Below, in pieces: positions 1 through 6,185 of a stretch of DNA of 11,047 bases (within the stretch, counting starts at the first letter, position 1; every line of letters begins with the position of its first letter). The stretch is from Clostridiales bacterium (GTDB lineage Bacteria > Bacillota > Clostridia > Lutisporales > Lutisporaceae). The DNA lies in assembly GCA_012522255.1 (NCBI GenBank), contig JAAYKT010000216.1:1-11047 (forward strand), read 5' to 3'. Both the position numbers and the translations under genes were made by a program. Under the pieces are notes generated by a model that had not been told where the DNA came from, did not search any database, and was given only the letters and a program-made list of their open reading frames with translations.

Positions 1-31
1 AACGAGGTGTTAAAAATCAATATAGATATAT

Positions 32-57
32 AAAAAATCTGGTTTTAAGCAGATTTT
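32..57 (-). terminator. Intrinsic terminator of the 155-aa gene
   Basis: An 8-bp stem AAAATCTG/CAGATTTT (34-41 and 50-57) has an 8-nt loop. On the minus strand it runs into six T residues (32-37). The TAA stop of the upstream minus-strand gene lies inside the hairpin, so transcription and translation end together. Confidence 0.65.
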
Positions 58-512
58 ATGCGGGATATGCGGAATTTTCTATCGCGCGATAACGAGGTTT
101 CCTCGTTTGGAATTACGGGAATCCAGGATTTATCTGAAATCAATTGTGCAAGAGTAAACTTATCCGTATCACCCACGTAAGGACTCCAAAGACAAACCCA
201 ACGACAACCTGTCTTGAATCCATTTGTGAAGGTTTCTATGCAAATGCTTCCTAAACCATTCCGATAGTTATCTATAGCAACCAGGGGTGATGTCTCCGTT
301 TTATTGTAATGATACTCGTGATACCACGTATCCATCATAAAGTTTTCCATATCTGTAAATGGAGTATCATCTGCAACATAACGTGGTTTTCCGGATGAGT
401 CGAAGTAAATATTAGCGCCCAAGCTGTTTGTAGTAAACTGATGGCTTTTATGACCCTTCACATATGGTAATAGTGTATTCCATTGGATTACTGACCTTCT
501 TAAAGTTTCCAT
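45..512 (-). CDS. Hypothetical protein, 155 aa, not recognised
   Basis: I do not recognise the family. The start is set at the ATG at 512-510: GAGGAG (521-526) sits 8 nt upstream, whereas the in-frame GTG at 521 would overlap that ribosome binding site. The protein looks soluble, with no signal peptide or membrane helix. It is rich in aromatic residues in the middle (the WYHEYHY stretch and several Trp) and has a basic C-terminus (DRKFRISRIKS). It has few Cys and no recognisable metal site. A -10-like TATGAT lies just before the ribosome binding site, so it may have its own promoter, and it ends in a terminator. It may belong to the island or to the host chromosome. Coding status is well supported; function is unknown. 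Confidence 0.75.
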   Translation of the reverse strand: METLRRSVIQWNTLLPYVKGHKSHQFTTNSLGANIYFDSSGKPRYVADDTPFTDMENFMMDTWYHEYHYNKTETSPLVAIDNYRNGLGSICIETFTNGFKTGCRWVCLWSPYVGDTDKFTLAQLISDKSWIPVIPNEETSLSRDRKFRISRIKSA

Positions 513-662
513 TGTTTTCACTCCTCACATCATAGCATTTATGAGGTTTAGGTTTAATAATTTCCAGTTACAAACCCCAACATTCAACCCAAAAATTAAC
601 CGGAAAATCAAATAGAGGCCTTTGATTCATTATTTAATTATCCTACTGGACTTACCGTTTCA

Positions 663-779
663 TTAATTTCCAGTAACTCCTCTGTTTCTGTCAGCCATTA
701 GACTGTTAGCTACTAAAACTTCTTCTAGGTTATTCCATAAAGGCGGTTTTTTTTCAATGCAAATCCAGCAGGATACCAT
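663..779 (-). CDS. Possible 38-aa peptide or gene remnant
   Basis: An open frame runs from ATG at 779 to TAA at 663. The composition is protein-like, with a start MVSCWICIEKK, then a PPLW segment and a helical LEEVLVANSLM stretch. No Shine-Dalgarno sequence precedes the ATG, and the region upstream is AT-rich next to a hairpin terminator. It could therefore be the decayed tail of a former gene rather than an expressed peptide. No family was recognised. Confidence 0.2.
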   Translation of the reverse strand: MVSCWICIEKKPPLWNNLEEVLVANSLMADRNRGVTGN

Positions 780-796
780 GATAAAAGTATATATTA

Positions 797-822
797 GAAA
801 TTCCGAAGCGATTCGGAATTTC
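797..822 (-). terminator. Hairpin terminator below the sigma-factor pair (possibly bidirectional)
   Basis: A perfect 11-bp stem GAAATTCCGAA/TTCGGAATTTC encloses a GCGA tetraloop, a few bases past the stop codon of the 114-aa gene. The tail on the minus strand (TAATATATAC) is AT-rich but not a clean T run; the plus-strand tail is CATTTTA. Its position suggests it ends the sigma-factor transcript. Confidence 0.6.
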
Positions 823-829
823 ATTTTAC

Positions 830-1174
830 TTAACAAACGTTAATATTTTGTGATTCTGTGATAGCAATCTTCACTTGATGCATTAATAAAAAATCATCTA
901 TCGTTGAAGAACCAAATTTCTTAATGTAATCGATATGTTTTTCCAGTACTGTTTGATATATCTGTAAATAATTCTCACTTAGTGGTACTCCAATTATTAA
1001 CAGGTCTATGACTGTTTCATTCTTGTAAGCGGTAAGATTGTTAAATATTTCATCTATATCTTTTTCCGAAAAATTATTTATGTTTTCGGTTATTGCATCT
1101 AATTTATCTTCTCTATGTGGAGTGTTAACTGTATTTTCCCAGCACCACTTCATTATCATATCTTTTTTTTTCAT
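830..1174 (-). CDS. Hypothetical 114-aa protein coupled to the sigma factor
   Basis: The family is not recognised. GGGAGG (1183-1188) lies 8 nt before the ATG and overlaps the TAG stop of the upstream sigma gene, so translation is probably coupled and the two products are likely made together. The sequence is acidic and mostly helical, with Lys-rich starts (MKKKDMIMKW) and no membrane segment, HTH or metal motif that I can see. Being second in a two-gene operon with a sigma factor fits a partner or anti-sigma-like regulator, but that is inference from position only. The gene is followed by a strong hairpin (797-822). Coding status is likely real given the ribosome binding site and operon position. 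Confidence 0.75.
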   Translation of the reverse strand: MKKKDMIMKWCWENTVNTPHREDKLDAITENINNFSEKDIDEIFNNLTAYKNETVIDLLIIGVPLSENYLQIYQTVLEKHIDYIKKFGSSTIDDFLLMHQVKIAITESQNINVC

Positions 1175-1187
1175 TATCTTTTCCTCC

Positions 1188-2108
1188 CTATATTCTCGTA
1201 CTTATAATTTTAAAGTTTTTCTGATATGATTTATCAAGGTATTCGTTATAGGCGTATCGTCTTCTTTCTTCCCTCCATATTACTACCTTTTCTGTTTCAT
1301 TATAGAAATTTGTTAAATCATCTAACCTTTTTTCAATAATAAGTCCTTTTATTTCCGGCATACCTTTAAGGATTGATAATGCATGTATTTCACAACTTCT
1401 AAATGTACTAGCGGAAATATTAAGCCTATTACACGTCTCATTTTGTTTTTCAGGTTTTCTTTCAATACCATATCTGCTACAAATAATCTCTTTATATGTA
1501 CCTTTCAGTTTGGATATAGCTTTTTTTACTTTATAGACAGTATCATTTTTTTCTGCATATTCTTCCGGTGTTTCTGATTCATCTTTTATTATGCTTATTA
1601 ATGTGAATTCATCTTCATTGTCTCCAATAGGTTGATCTATTGACAGAGCATCCTCATTCAGTTGTATGAGTCTTTCAACTTCGTATAAACTTATTCTTAG
1701 GTATTTTGACAAATCGAAACTTGATGGTTCTCTACCAACCTCACTCCATAAATAATTCTTTGCTTTCTTCAAAAGTAGAATTTTATTTCTAACAGCTACC
1801 GGGATTTTGATAATATGACCTTTATCATATATGTATCTGATAATGCATTGTTTAATCCAAAATGCCGCATAATTTACAAAAGGGATATTGAATGCAGGAT
1901 CAAACTTTTCTATAGCTTTAATTATCCCAATATAGCCCTCTAGACATAGATCATCAAAATCAAACCTGTAATTAAATGTGAACCTTTGCGCGATTTTCAT
2001 AACTATCCTGGAGTTTTCAATAATTAATTCTTCCCGCGCTGTAATGTCACCAGATTTATATTCTTTGAGTAACTTTGCATTTCTTATATATTGGTCATGC
2101 TTATCCAT
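1188..2108 (-). CDS. Sigma-70 family RNA polymerase sigma factor
   Basis: This is a 306-aa sigma factor with recognisable regions 2, 3 and 4. Region 2 (about residues 25-95) has the DLCLEGYIGIIKAIEKFDP segment followed by FVNYAAFWIKQCIIRYI, the core-binding and -10-melting helices. Region 3 starts at IKIPVAVRNKI (about 100) and includes GREPSS and SIDQPIGDNED, as in primary sigma factors. Region 4 (about 195-250) has the LKGTYKEIICSRYG pattern and an HTH at LNISASTFRS. It lacks region 1.1 and has an unusual basic, Tyr-rich tail of about 50 residues. GGAAGG lies 8 nt before the ATG. It would redirect host RNA polymerase to alternative promoters; whether the targets are the island's genes is unknown. 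It is followed directly by a coupled 114-aa gene, and its leader carries hairpins. It could be an element-borne or a host sigma factor. Confidence 0.9.
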   Translation of the reverse strand: MDKHDQYIRNAKLLKEYKSGDITAREELIIENSRIVMKIAQRFTFNYRFDFDDLCLEGYIGIIKAIEKFDPAFNIPFVNYAAFWIKQCIIRYIYDKGHIIKIPVAVRNKILLLKKAKNYLWSEVGREPSSFDLSKYLRISLYEVERLIQLNEDALSIDQPIGDNEDEFTLISIIKDESETPEEYAEKNDTVYKVKKAISKLKGTYKEIICSRYGIERKPEKQNETCNRLNISASTFRSCEIHALSILKGMPEIKGLIIEKRLDDLTNFYNETEKVVIWREERRRYAYNEYLDKSYQKNFKIISTRI

Positions 2109-2118
2109 AAATGCATCC

Positions 2119-2143
2119 TTCCAAAAGAATAACGTTATTGGAA
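2119..2143 (-). promoter_or_regulatory. Palindromic leader element before the sigma gene
   Basis: TTCCAA (2119-2124) and TTGGAA (2138-2143) form an inverted repeat that flanks a perfect 12-bp palindrome, AATAACGTTATT (2128-2139). In the sigma mRNA the distal arm overlaps the GGAAGG ribosome binding site. The hairpin could therefore mask translation; as DNA it could be a repressor or activator site. The role is inferred. Confidence 0.4.
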
Positions 2144-2178
2144 AAAACCTTGGGGCTAGGATGGCAATTCACTAGCCC
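2142..2178 (-). terminator. Possible attenuator or 3' terminator in the sigma leader
   Basis: A 7-bp stem GGGCTAG/CTAGCCC (2153-2159 and 2172-2178) has a 12-nt loop and is followed on the minus strand, after a 5-nt gap, by six T residues (2142-2147). The gap makes it a weak intrinsic terminator. It would end a minus-strand RNA about 34 nt before the sigma start codon, or act as an attenuator in its leader. Confidence 0.4.
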
Positions 2179-2224
2179 ACAAAAAAATAAAATAATTGAT
2201 GCAACAGCATTTTTGCAACTTCAT

Positions 2225-2401
2225 TCGCCAGCTGCGGGGTTCTTCCTGCTCTTTAGAGTCCCAGGTAGAGGACGGTGTTTTGGGCCCCGGTTGGTGAAGG
2301 CCGAAACCCCTGATGAAAGGATAAGTATAAACATGAAGAAAACTTCCATTTTTTATCCTTCCGGAAGAAGAAGCTATACAAACCAGTCACCGGTTAACTG
2401 G
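2225..2401. ncRNA. Candidate structured RNA or leader of unknown class
   Basis: This gene-free stretch is visibly richer in G+C than its surroundings and full of complementary arms. GGGGTT (2236-2241) pairs with AACCCC (2305-2310) and encloses a CCTG/CAGG hairpin (2245-2265) and a GGCC/GGCC arm (2283-2302). AAGGATAA (2317-2324) pairs with TTATCCTT (2353-2360), and CCAGT (2383-2387) pairs with ACTGG (2397-2401). It lies between the terminator of the head operon and the sigma-factor start. The minus strand (a sigma leader) is favoured because the hairpin plus T run at 2142-2178 follows in that direction. I could not match it to a known riboswitch or RNA family. Confidence 0.4.
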
Positions 2402-2416
2402 AATATATATTTATTT

Positions 2417-2436
2417 AAAACGGCCAACGCTGGCCA
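2417..2436 (-). terminator. Terminator of the head-gene operon
   Basis: Just past the TGA of the terminase gene, a 5-bp GC-rich stem GGCCA/TGGCC with an ACGC loop (2422-2435) is followed on the minus strand by GTTTTAAAT. It is short but well placed to end the protease-capsid-terminase transcript. Confidence 0.55.
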
Positions 2437-2442
2437 TTTCGT

Positions 2443-2805
2443 TCACATCCAATTTTTTTCTATATCAATTTCCGTTCCTCTTAAAATCTCTGAGGCTTGT
2501 CGGAATAGCTGATTATATGTTTTAACTACATCGACATAAGTAGTCAATGCAGGATTAGCTCTCCTGGTCTCTTGGGAGCCATTTTTGTAAATTTCAATTT
2601 GTCCGTTCTTTTCAATGTCTGCTTTCAAATTGACAATTGTATATTCAAGATATTGCAGTTCCTCAATATACCTTCTAAACCTTATCATCTTATCCGGTGT
2701 AAGGCGTAACTTTATATCATTGTCATCCGGCAGCTGCTCAATGTATGACAAAATCTCTTTAATTTTTACTTTTTGCTTTGGGGGTCTACCACGTTGTCCC
2801 GCCAT
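2443..2805 (-). CDS. Phage terminase small subunit, P27-like
   Basis: This 120-aa protein resembles the small terminase subunit that recognises the packaging site and recruits the large subunit. The start is the ATG at 2805, with AAAGGAG 10 nt upstream; an ATG eight codons earlier would place the ribosome binding site inside the gene. The N-terminus is basic (AGQRGRPPKQKVK), as expected for the DNA-binding part. It is followed by a helical RFRRYIEELQYLEYTIVNLKADI segment and then the YKNGSQETRRANPALTTYVDVVKTYNQLFRQASEIL stretch, which starts at about residue 75. The YKNG-x-NPA-x-Y pattern is typical of P27-type subunits. No large subunit gene is adjacent, and the gene sits after the capsid gene rather than before the portal. 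In satellites a dedicated TerS redirects a helper's packaging motor, which is the likely role here. Confidence 0.75.
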   Translation of the reverse strand: MAGQRGRPPKQKVKIKEILSYIEQLPDDNDIKLRLTPDKMIRFRRYIEELQYLEYTIVNLKADIEKNGQIEIYKNGSQETRRANPALTTYVDVVKTYNQLFRQASEILRGTEIDIEKNWM

Positions 2806-2822
2806 ACAATTACAGCTCCTTT

Positions 2823-2897
2823 CTAACATTTTTTAACATTTTGGGCGGTAGGGGGTAATTTTCGGTGAAAAACATTAATTTTAGGGTTATATCGCAT
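2823..2897 (-). CDS. Possible 24-aa leader peptide before terS
   Basis: An ATG at 2897 follows GGGAGG (2901-2906) with only 3 nt between them. The open frame (starting MRYNPKINVFHRK) ends in TAG at 2823, directly before the AAAGGAG of the terminase gene. A strong Shine-Dalgarno sequence with no other gene to serve makes it suspicious, but the spacing is shorter than usual. It may be a leader peptide or a remnant. No family was recognised. Confidence 0.22.
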   Translation of the reverse strand: MRYNPKINVFHRKLPPTAQNVKKC

Positions 2898-2955
2898 GTA
2901 CCTCCCTATAACAGTTAGCCAGCAGCATATCACTACATTGACCCGGGGGGGGATG

Positions 2956-3153
2956 TCATTTATTCATCTCTTTTATCAATTGTAAAACTGCTTCTGCAGA
3001 GTCGTTTTCTTTAAGTTCATCCCATTTTCTTCGCAGTTGTATAACCTCTATTTGTGATTCAGATTCAACTGACATAGTAATCCGAACACTAAGTCTTTCA
3101 TCTTTTTTACCTGTACTTGAATACTTTTTTTCCGGATTAATGAATACTTTCAT
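2956..3153 (-). CDS. Hypothetical 65-aa protein in the head operon
   Basis: The family is not recognised. GGAGG lies 5 nt before the ATG, so expression is likely. The protein has a basic, probably disordered start (NPEKKYSSTGKKDERLS), then a beta-like RITMSVESES segment and a C-terminal helix ending KEMNK. It lies between the capsid and terminase genes, separated from the capsid gene by a 12-bp-stem hairpin. Just past its stop is an unusual run of eight G residues (2945-2952). From position it may be a head-assembly or size-determining accessory, but nothing in the sequence proves this. Confidence 0.65.
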   Translation of the reverse strand: MKVFINPEKKYSSTGKKDERLSVRITMSVESESQIEVIQLRRKWDELKENDSAEAVLQLIKEMNK

Positions 3154-3171
3154 AAAATCCTCCTGAATAAT

Positions 3172-3206
3172 AGAGCTGGCACTGGCGCATGTCTAGTGCC
3201 AGCTCT
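3172..3206 (-). promoter_or_regulatory. Strong intergenic hairpin after the capsid gene
   Basis: A perfect 12-bp stem AGAGCTGGCACT/AGTGCCAGCTCT (3172-3183 and 3195-3206) has an 11-nt loop. Neither side carries a T run (minus tail ATTATTCAGG), so it is not a classic terminator. It could be an mRNA stabiliser, a processing site or partial attenuator lowering expression of the genes after capsid, or a protein-binding palindrome. Confidence 0.6.
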
Positions 3207-3229
3207 TGAATCCAAATTGTGCCGGTGTA

Positions 3230-4525
3230 TTACATTTTCTTCAACAACAATACACCATTTTTGTCAGCAAGTTTCCCATCACAGATCATTGTAGACTTGT
3301 TTATCCACTCATCGGTGTCCTCATCGAAATATCGCTTGAACGATAGTTGCATGTTGCTATTGATTATGTAATCTTCCAGGTTACATATCACAGCAACGAT
3401 ATCGCCAACTTCAGCATCGTTATATGATGGTAAATAATCTTCTACGGGAATTACTGGTTTACCAAGGAAAATTTCCTGTTGGATTCCATTGAGACCGAAA
3501 TTAACTCTGGCAATAGGCTGTCCGTTAGCATCTAACATACCCACAATGTACTTATTCCAATCTGCGTTATTCATAATGATAACGCACTTGTTTCGGTGTT
3601 TGCGTGGCATTTTTCCAATAATTTCAGCCCATTTGCTGTAGTCACAAAAGTCGTGGTCATCGACTTCAATAATCTGGCCTACAGGTATTCCGGTGTCTTT
3701 CGTTATACCGAGAGGCTGTCCAGATTCTTCACCGGCACCTGAGATAACAGCGGCTTCCAGGGCTGTAATCATGGCTTCATTGATGTTATCAACGATTGTG
3801 TTTTCAAAGATGTTTAATGATACAGTTCCCGCGATAAGGCTTACGGCAACTCTGCATTGAAGTTTATAATACAAGAAAGAAATGTAAGTTGAAACATCCT
3901 TTTTTTGTTTACTTGCAACATTACCTTCTGTAACCCAGGTTGCTACTGGTTTAAGATTTGAAACAGGGATCTTCAGGCCGCCCGGGAAACTGGTCTTTGT
4001 AACTCTTGCCCATATCTCACCGTAATCCTGCATCTTTTCAACGATGCGGTTCATTATCGTCGAAGGAATAACCGCACCTATGTCAGTTGTTGCAGTGGTA
4101 ACATCAGAACGGAATTCAAGGTTTTCTCCCTTCTTACCAGTAAGAACATAATCCATAAAAGCTTTCCTGTATTCCATAGAAGCGTATTTATCTTCCAGCC
4201 CTTCTTTACCGTTTTGGTTACCCATTGGGAAGGAAGCAATGGTTCTCATGTTGCCATATATTGAGAAAGGATCAAATCCAATCCCTTTATTGCGGTTCTG
4301 CAATCCCTGGGCACCGTTCAATGGACCATTCAATCTTTCTGAGCGAAATTCTTCACCTTCATCATCAAGGTCCCTGTATTGCCCTTTGGTAACGGAATCA
4401 TAAGCAGCTCGAATTTCAACCTCAATTTCCCGCATACGCTCTGCACCGCATGTTCTTAACTCTGATTCCAGGGTTGAAACATAATCGTTAATCTCTTTTT
4501 TGGTCATGTACTGAAACTTATTCAT
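3230..4525 (-). CDS. Phage major capsid protein, HK97 fold
   Basis: This 431-aa protein builds the icosahedral head shell. Residues 1 to about 100 form a charged, partly coiled scaffolding (delta) region (MTKKEINDYVSTLESELR and following), normally removed by the prohead protease. The mature capsid domain begins near 110-140 and shows family landmarks: EYRKAFMDYVLTG (119-130), IGAVIPSTIMNRIVEKM (149-165), LKIPVSN with ATWVTEG (184-201), and SGAGEESGQPLGIT (262-275). The length is typical. The start overlaps the protease stop as ATGA, and GAGG lies upstream, so the two are translationally coupled. No portal or head-tail connector genes surround it, unlike a full prophage. The shell would need a helper's portal and tail. 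Confidence 0.93.
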   Translation of the reverse strand: MNKFQYMTKKEINDYVSTLESELRTCGAERMREIEVEIRAAYDSVTKGQYRDLDDEGEEFRSERLNGPLNGAQGLQNRNKGIGFDPFSIYGNMRTIASFPMGNQNGKEGLEDKYASMEYRKAFMDYVLTGKKGENLEFRSDVTTATTDIGAVIPSTIMNRIVEKMQDYGEIWARVTKTSFPGGLKIPVSNLKPVATWVTEGNVASKQKKDVSTYISFLYYKLQCRVAVSLIAGTVSLNIFENTIVDNINEAMITALEAAVISGAGEESGQPLGITKDTGIPVGQIIEVDDHDFCDYSKWAEIIGKMPRKHRNKCVIIMNNADWNKYIVGMLDANGQPIARVNFGLNGIQQEIFLGKPVIPVEDYLPSYNDAEVGDIVAVICNLEDYIINSNMQLSFKRYFDEDTDEWINKSTMICDGKLADKNGVLLLKKM

Positions 4526-5109
4526 AATAAAATCCTCACTTTCAAAATTTCTGCTTTAATGATTAAAGATTCGCGAAGAACATCGATACCCGTGTATTTT
4601 TCCAGTCGGCTCCTTGCTTCAACGTAAGTACTTTCATAAGCTGGCTGGTCTACAATAGAGATATCCGTTAACTTCCGGATTTCTGTTACGGTTCTGGTAT
4701 GCGTTGATAAATTATATTGCTCTCCATTCACTGCAACCATAAAACCGAAAGACATTTTGTCAATAAGTCCGCTCTTAACTGCGTTATACACATCTCTGTG
4801 TGCTTGTATATTGTCTTGCAATGTTGCCTTGAAGTATAAACCATCCAGTTTCTTCTCAAGAGCAAGCGACCTATTCCGGGTTCTTGCAAGAACTATATAC
4901 TCACCATTGTGATTATATCGAAGTACAATATCTGACAAATCCACTTTATCCAAAGCGGTTTCAGCAATGATTTCCTTGTACTTGATACCATCGAATTCAT
5001 ACAAAACTATCGGTTGATTGAAAACAATAGCACGCCCTTCCAGCACCATTTTGTTTTCTTCTCCGACTGCCCGTATTTCATTTGAGAATCCATAGATTTT
5101 TTGACTCAT
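4522..5109 (-). CDS. HK97-family prohead protease
   Basis: This 195-aa serine protease (U35 family) matures the capsid by cutting off the delta region. The N-terminal VLEGRAIVFNQPIVLYE segment (22-38) is typical. The likely catalytic His is H67 in LRYNHN and the likely catalytic Ser is S120 in KMSFGF, followed by the conserved ISIVDQPAYEST strand (150-161). The protein ends by running into the capsid start (4-bp overlap). AGAAGG precedes the ATG. It is the first gene of the head module, and a repeat-containing putative promoter lies directly upstream (5145-5193). Confidence 0.92.
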   Translation of the reverse strand: MSQKIYGFSNEIRAVGEENKMVLEGRAIVFNQPIVLYEFDGIKYKEIIAETALDKVDLSDIVLRYNHNGEYIVLARTRNRSLALEKKLDGLYFKATLQDNIQAHRDVYNAVKSGLIDKMSFGFMVAVNGEQYNLSTHTRTVTEIRKLTDISIVDQPAYESTYVEARSRLEKYTGIDVLRESLIIKAEILKVRILL

Positions 5110-5144
5110 GGTTCACCTTCTTTCATTTACGACACCGCTTTTCC

Positions 5145-5193
5145 AGCGTTAATGCTATTCCAGCACTTTATGAAAACGCTAATGCGTTAACAA
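5145..5193 (-). promoter_or_regulatory. Putative head-operon promoter with paired repeats
   Basis: On the minus strand TTGTTA (5188-5193) and TAAAGT (5165-5170) are 17 bp apart. Two copies of GCATTARCGYT read on the minus strand (5175-5185 and 5145-5155), 30 bp apart and differing at two positions; the first forms the palindrome AACGCTAATGCGTT (5175-5188). AGCGTT and AACGCT can also pair across the region. They may be operator or activator sites for the head genes, or a core site for the adjacent recombinase. Confidence 0.4.
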
Positions 5194-5196
5194 CTA

Positions 5197-6045
5197 TCAT
5201 TCAAGGTTTTTAATAATGCGTAACAGCTGTTTTTTTGTCTTGCGTGAATAAATGCGGGTAGTATTTATATCTGTGTGTCCCAGGAGGTCAGCTATTTCAT
5301 CCAGCGTCAAACCTCTTTCTACCAGTGAAAATGCATACAAATGCCTAAAATTGTGCGCATGAGCTTTTGAAAGCTTGATTCTGGCTAACCGGCCGTATTT
5401 CTTTACTAACCTGTCAACACTCCGCCTTGTCATAGGCTCTCTGTTGTTTGAATTTACAAACATAAACTCAGAACCCTCAATTCCCCTATCCTGCAAATAA
5501 TCATTAAAGTATTCTTTTAATGAGTCTGGTACAAATAAATCGCGGTACTTTTGCCCTTTCCCCTTAACAGATACAATGTCATTATCTGCATCATCTATCT
5601 TCAGTTGAATAATCTCTGATACCCTGGCACCTGTTAAATACATACCGTAAAATAGAGCGATGGCTTTTGTATCTTTCTTTTGCTGAGCTGCTCTGATGAT
5701 GCGTTCAAAGTCTGTTTTCTCAAGAATTTCCTCCAAATACTCCTGTCTTTGAATTTTGACCATATCTATATCAACACAAATTTTATTGGTATCAATGTTC
5801 TTATTTATGTAATTAAAAAATCTCCTAAGGCTTACAAGTTTTCTATTGATAGTTTTTGGCTTTAATTTTTTATCGAAGCAGTGCTTCTTGAAACTATCAA
5901 CATCAGCCTGGCTTATATCGAAGATATCTTTTCTTATATGTTCAATAAACTGTTCAATATCTGTAACATAGGCTTGTACAGTATTTTCACTTTTCTTTTT
6001 TAAGGCTTCATTTTTAAAGCTATTTATGGTATTATCCAAGTCCAT
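5197..6045 (-). CDS. Second tyrosine recombinase, XerC/D-like
   Basis: This 282-aa site-specific recombinase has a complete active site. The SAM-like core-binding domain is at about residues 5-85 (NTVQAYVTDIEQFIEHI; RKLVSLRRFFNYI). The catalytic domain shows R141 in TGARVSE, K163 in VKGKGQKYR, H231 and R234 in HNFRH, H257 in LLGHTD, and nucleophile Y266 in TTRIYSRK. It lacks the arm-binding N-terminal domain of the 483-aa integrase, as Xer proteins do. AAAGGTGAT lies upstream of the ATG. It sits between the replication and head modules, away from any visible attachment site. Possible roles are resolving multimers of the replicated island, promoting a second integration reaction, or DNA inversion. 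The repeats at 5145-5191 just past its stop codon are candidate target sites. Role is inferred; family is clear. Confidence 0.9.
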   Translation of the reverse strand: MDLDNTINSFKNEALKKKSENTVQAYVTDIEQFIEHIRKDIFDISQADVDSFKKHCFDKKLKPKTINRKLVSLRRFFNYINKNIDTNKICVDIDMVKIQRQEYLEEILEKTDFERIIRAAQQKKDTKAIALFYGMYLTGARVSEIIQLKIDDADNDIVSVKGKGQKYRDLFVPDSLKEYFNDYLQDRGIEGSEFMFVNSNNREPMTRRSVDRLVKKYGRLARIKLSKAHAHNFRHLYAFSLVERGLTLDEIADLLGHTDINTTRIYSRKTKKQLLRIIKNLE

Positions 6046-6185
6046 TTCTGTACATCACCTTTCACTGTTTTAGTTACATTTCCCATATTATGTGTCTCTT
6101 CCTTGTTTTCCTGTAATCGTTATATTTAAAGCCTTTTCAGACTTATTCTTATATTTTAAGTTTTTGATTAATTGGTCTCATAACC

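Larger units (their letters stand above)
513..829. other. Gene-poor spacer with short ORF remnants and repeats
   Basis: No convincing gene fills this 317-bp stretch. On the minus strand it holds a 38-codon ORF (663-779) and a 20-codon Trp-rich ORF (568-630, preceded by AGGA at long spacing). TTTCCAGT(T/A)AC occurs at 561-571 and 667-677 as a near-direct repeat. TACTGGA (644-650) and TCCAGTA (669-675) form an inverted repeat. The contents look like remnants of degraded genes or a leader for the 155-aa gene; I could not match it to a known RNA. Confidence 0.4.

Noticed and set aside
2288..2312. Partial resemblance to the tRNA-Thr 3' end (TGGTG, CGAA and CCCC in the same order and orientation), a possible left att site between head operon and sigma gene
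   Set aside because: The longest exact match is about 5 bp and a gap is needed; att cores are normally identical over much longer stretches. The position is suggestive but evidence is too weak.
2303..2316. Hammerhead-ribozyme-like core boxes (GAAA followed by CTGATGA) in the structured region
   Set aside because: The boxes are only 2 bp apart and in the wrong order for stems II and III; no NUH cleavage site next to a stem I was found, and GAAA does not follow the AAGGATAA/TTATCCTT stem.
2111..2512. 133-codon plus-strand open frame
   Set aside because: It runs over the structured gene-free region and into the terminase gene antisense, has no ribosome binding site, and its composition is not protein-like.
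2945..2952. Run of eight G residues as a phase-variation tract
   Set aside because: It lies just past a stop codon and outside any coding frame or recognised promoter, so slippage would have no obvious effect.
6046..6185. Possible small ORFs between the recombinase and helicase-loader genes
   Set aside because: Only very short frames (about 10-20 codons) without good ribosome binding sites; the longest frame lacks a start codon.
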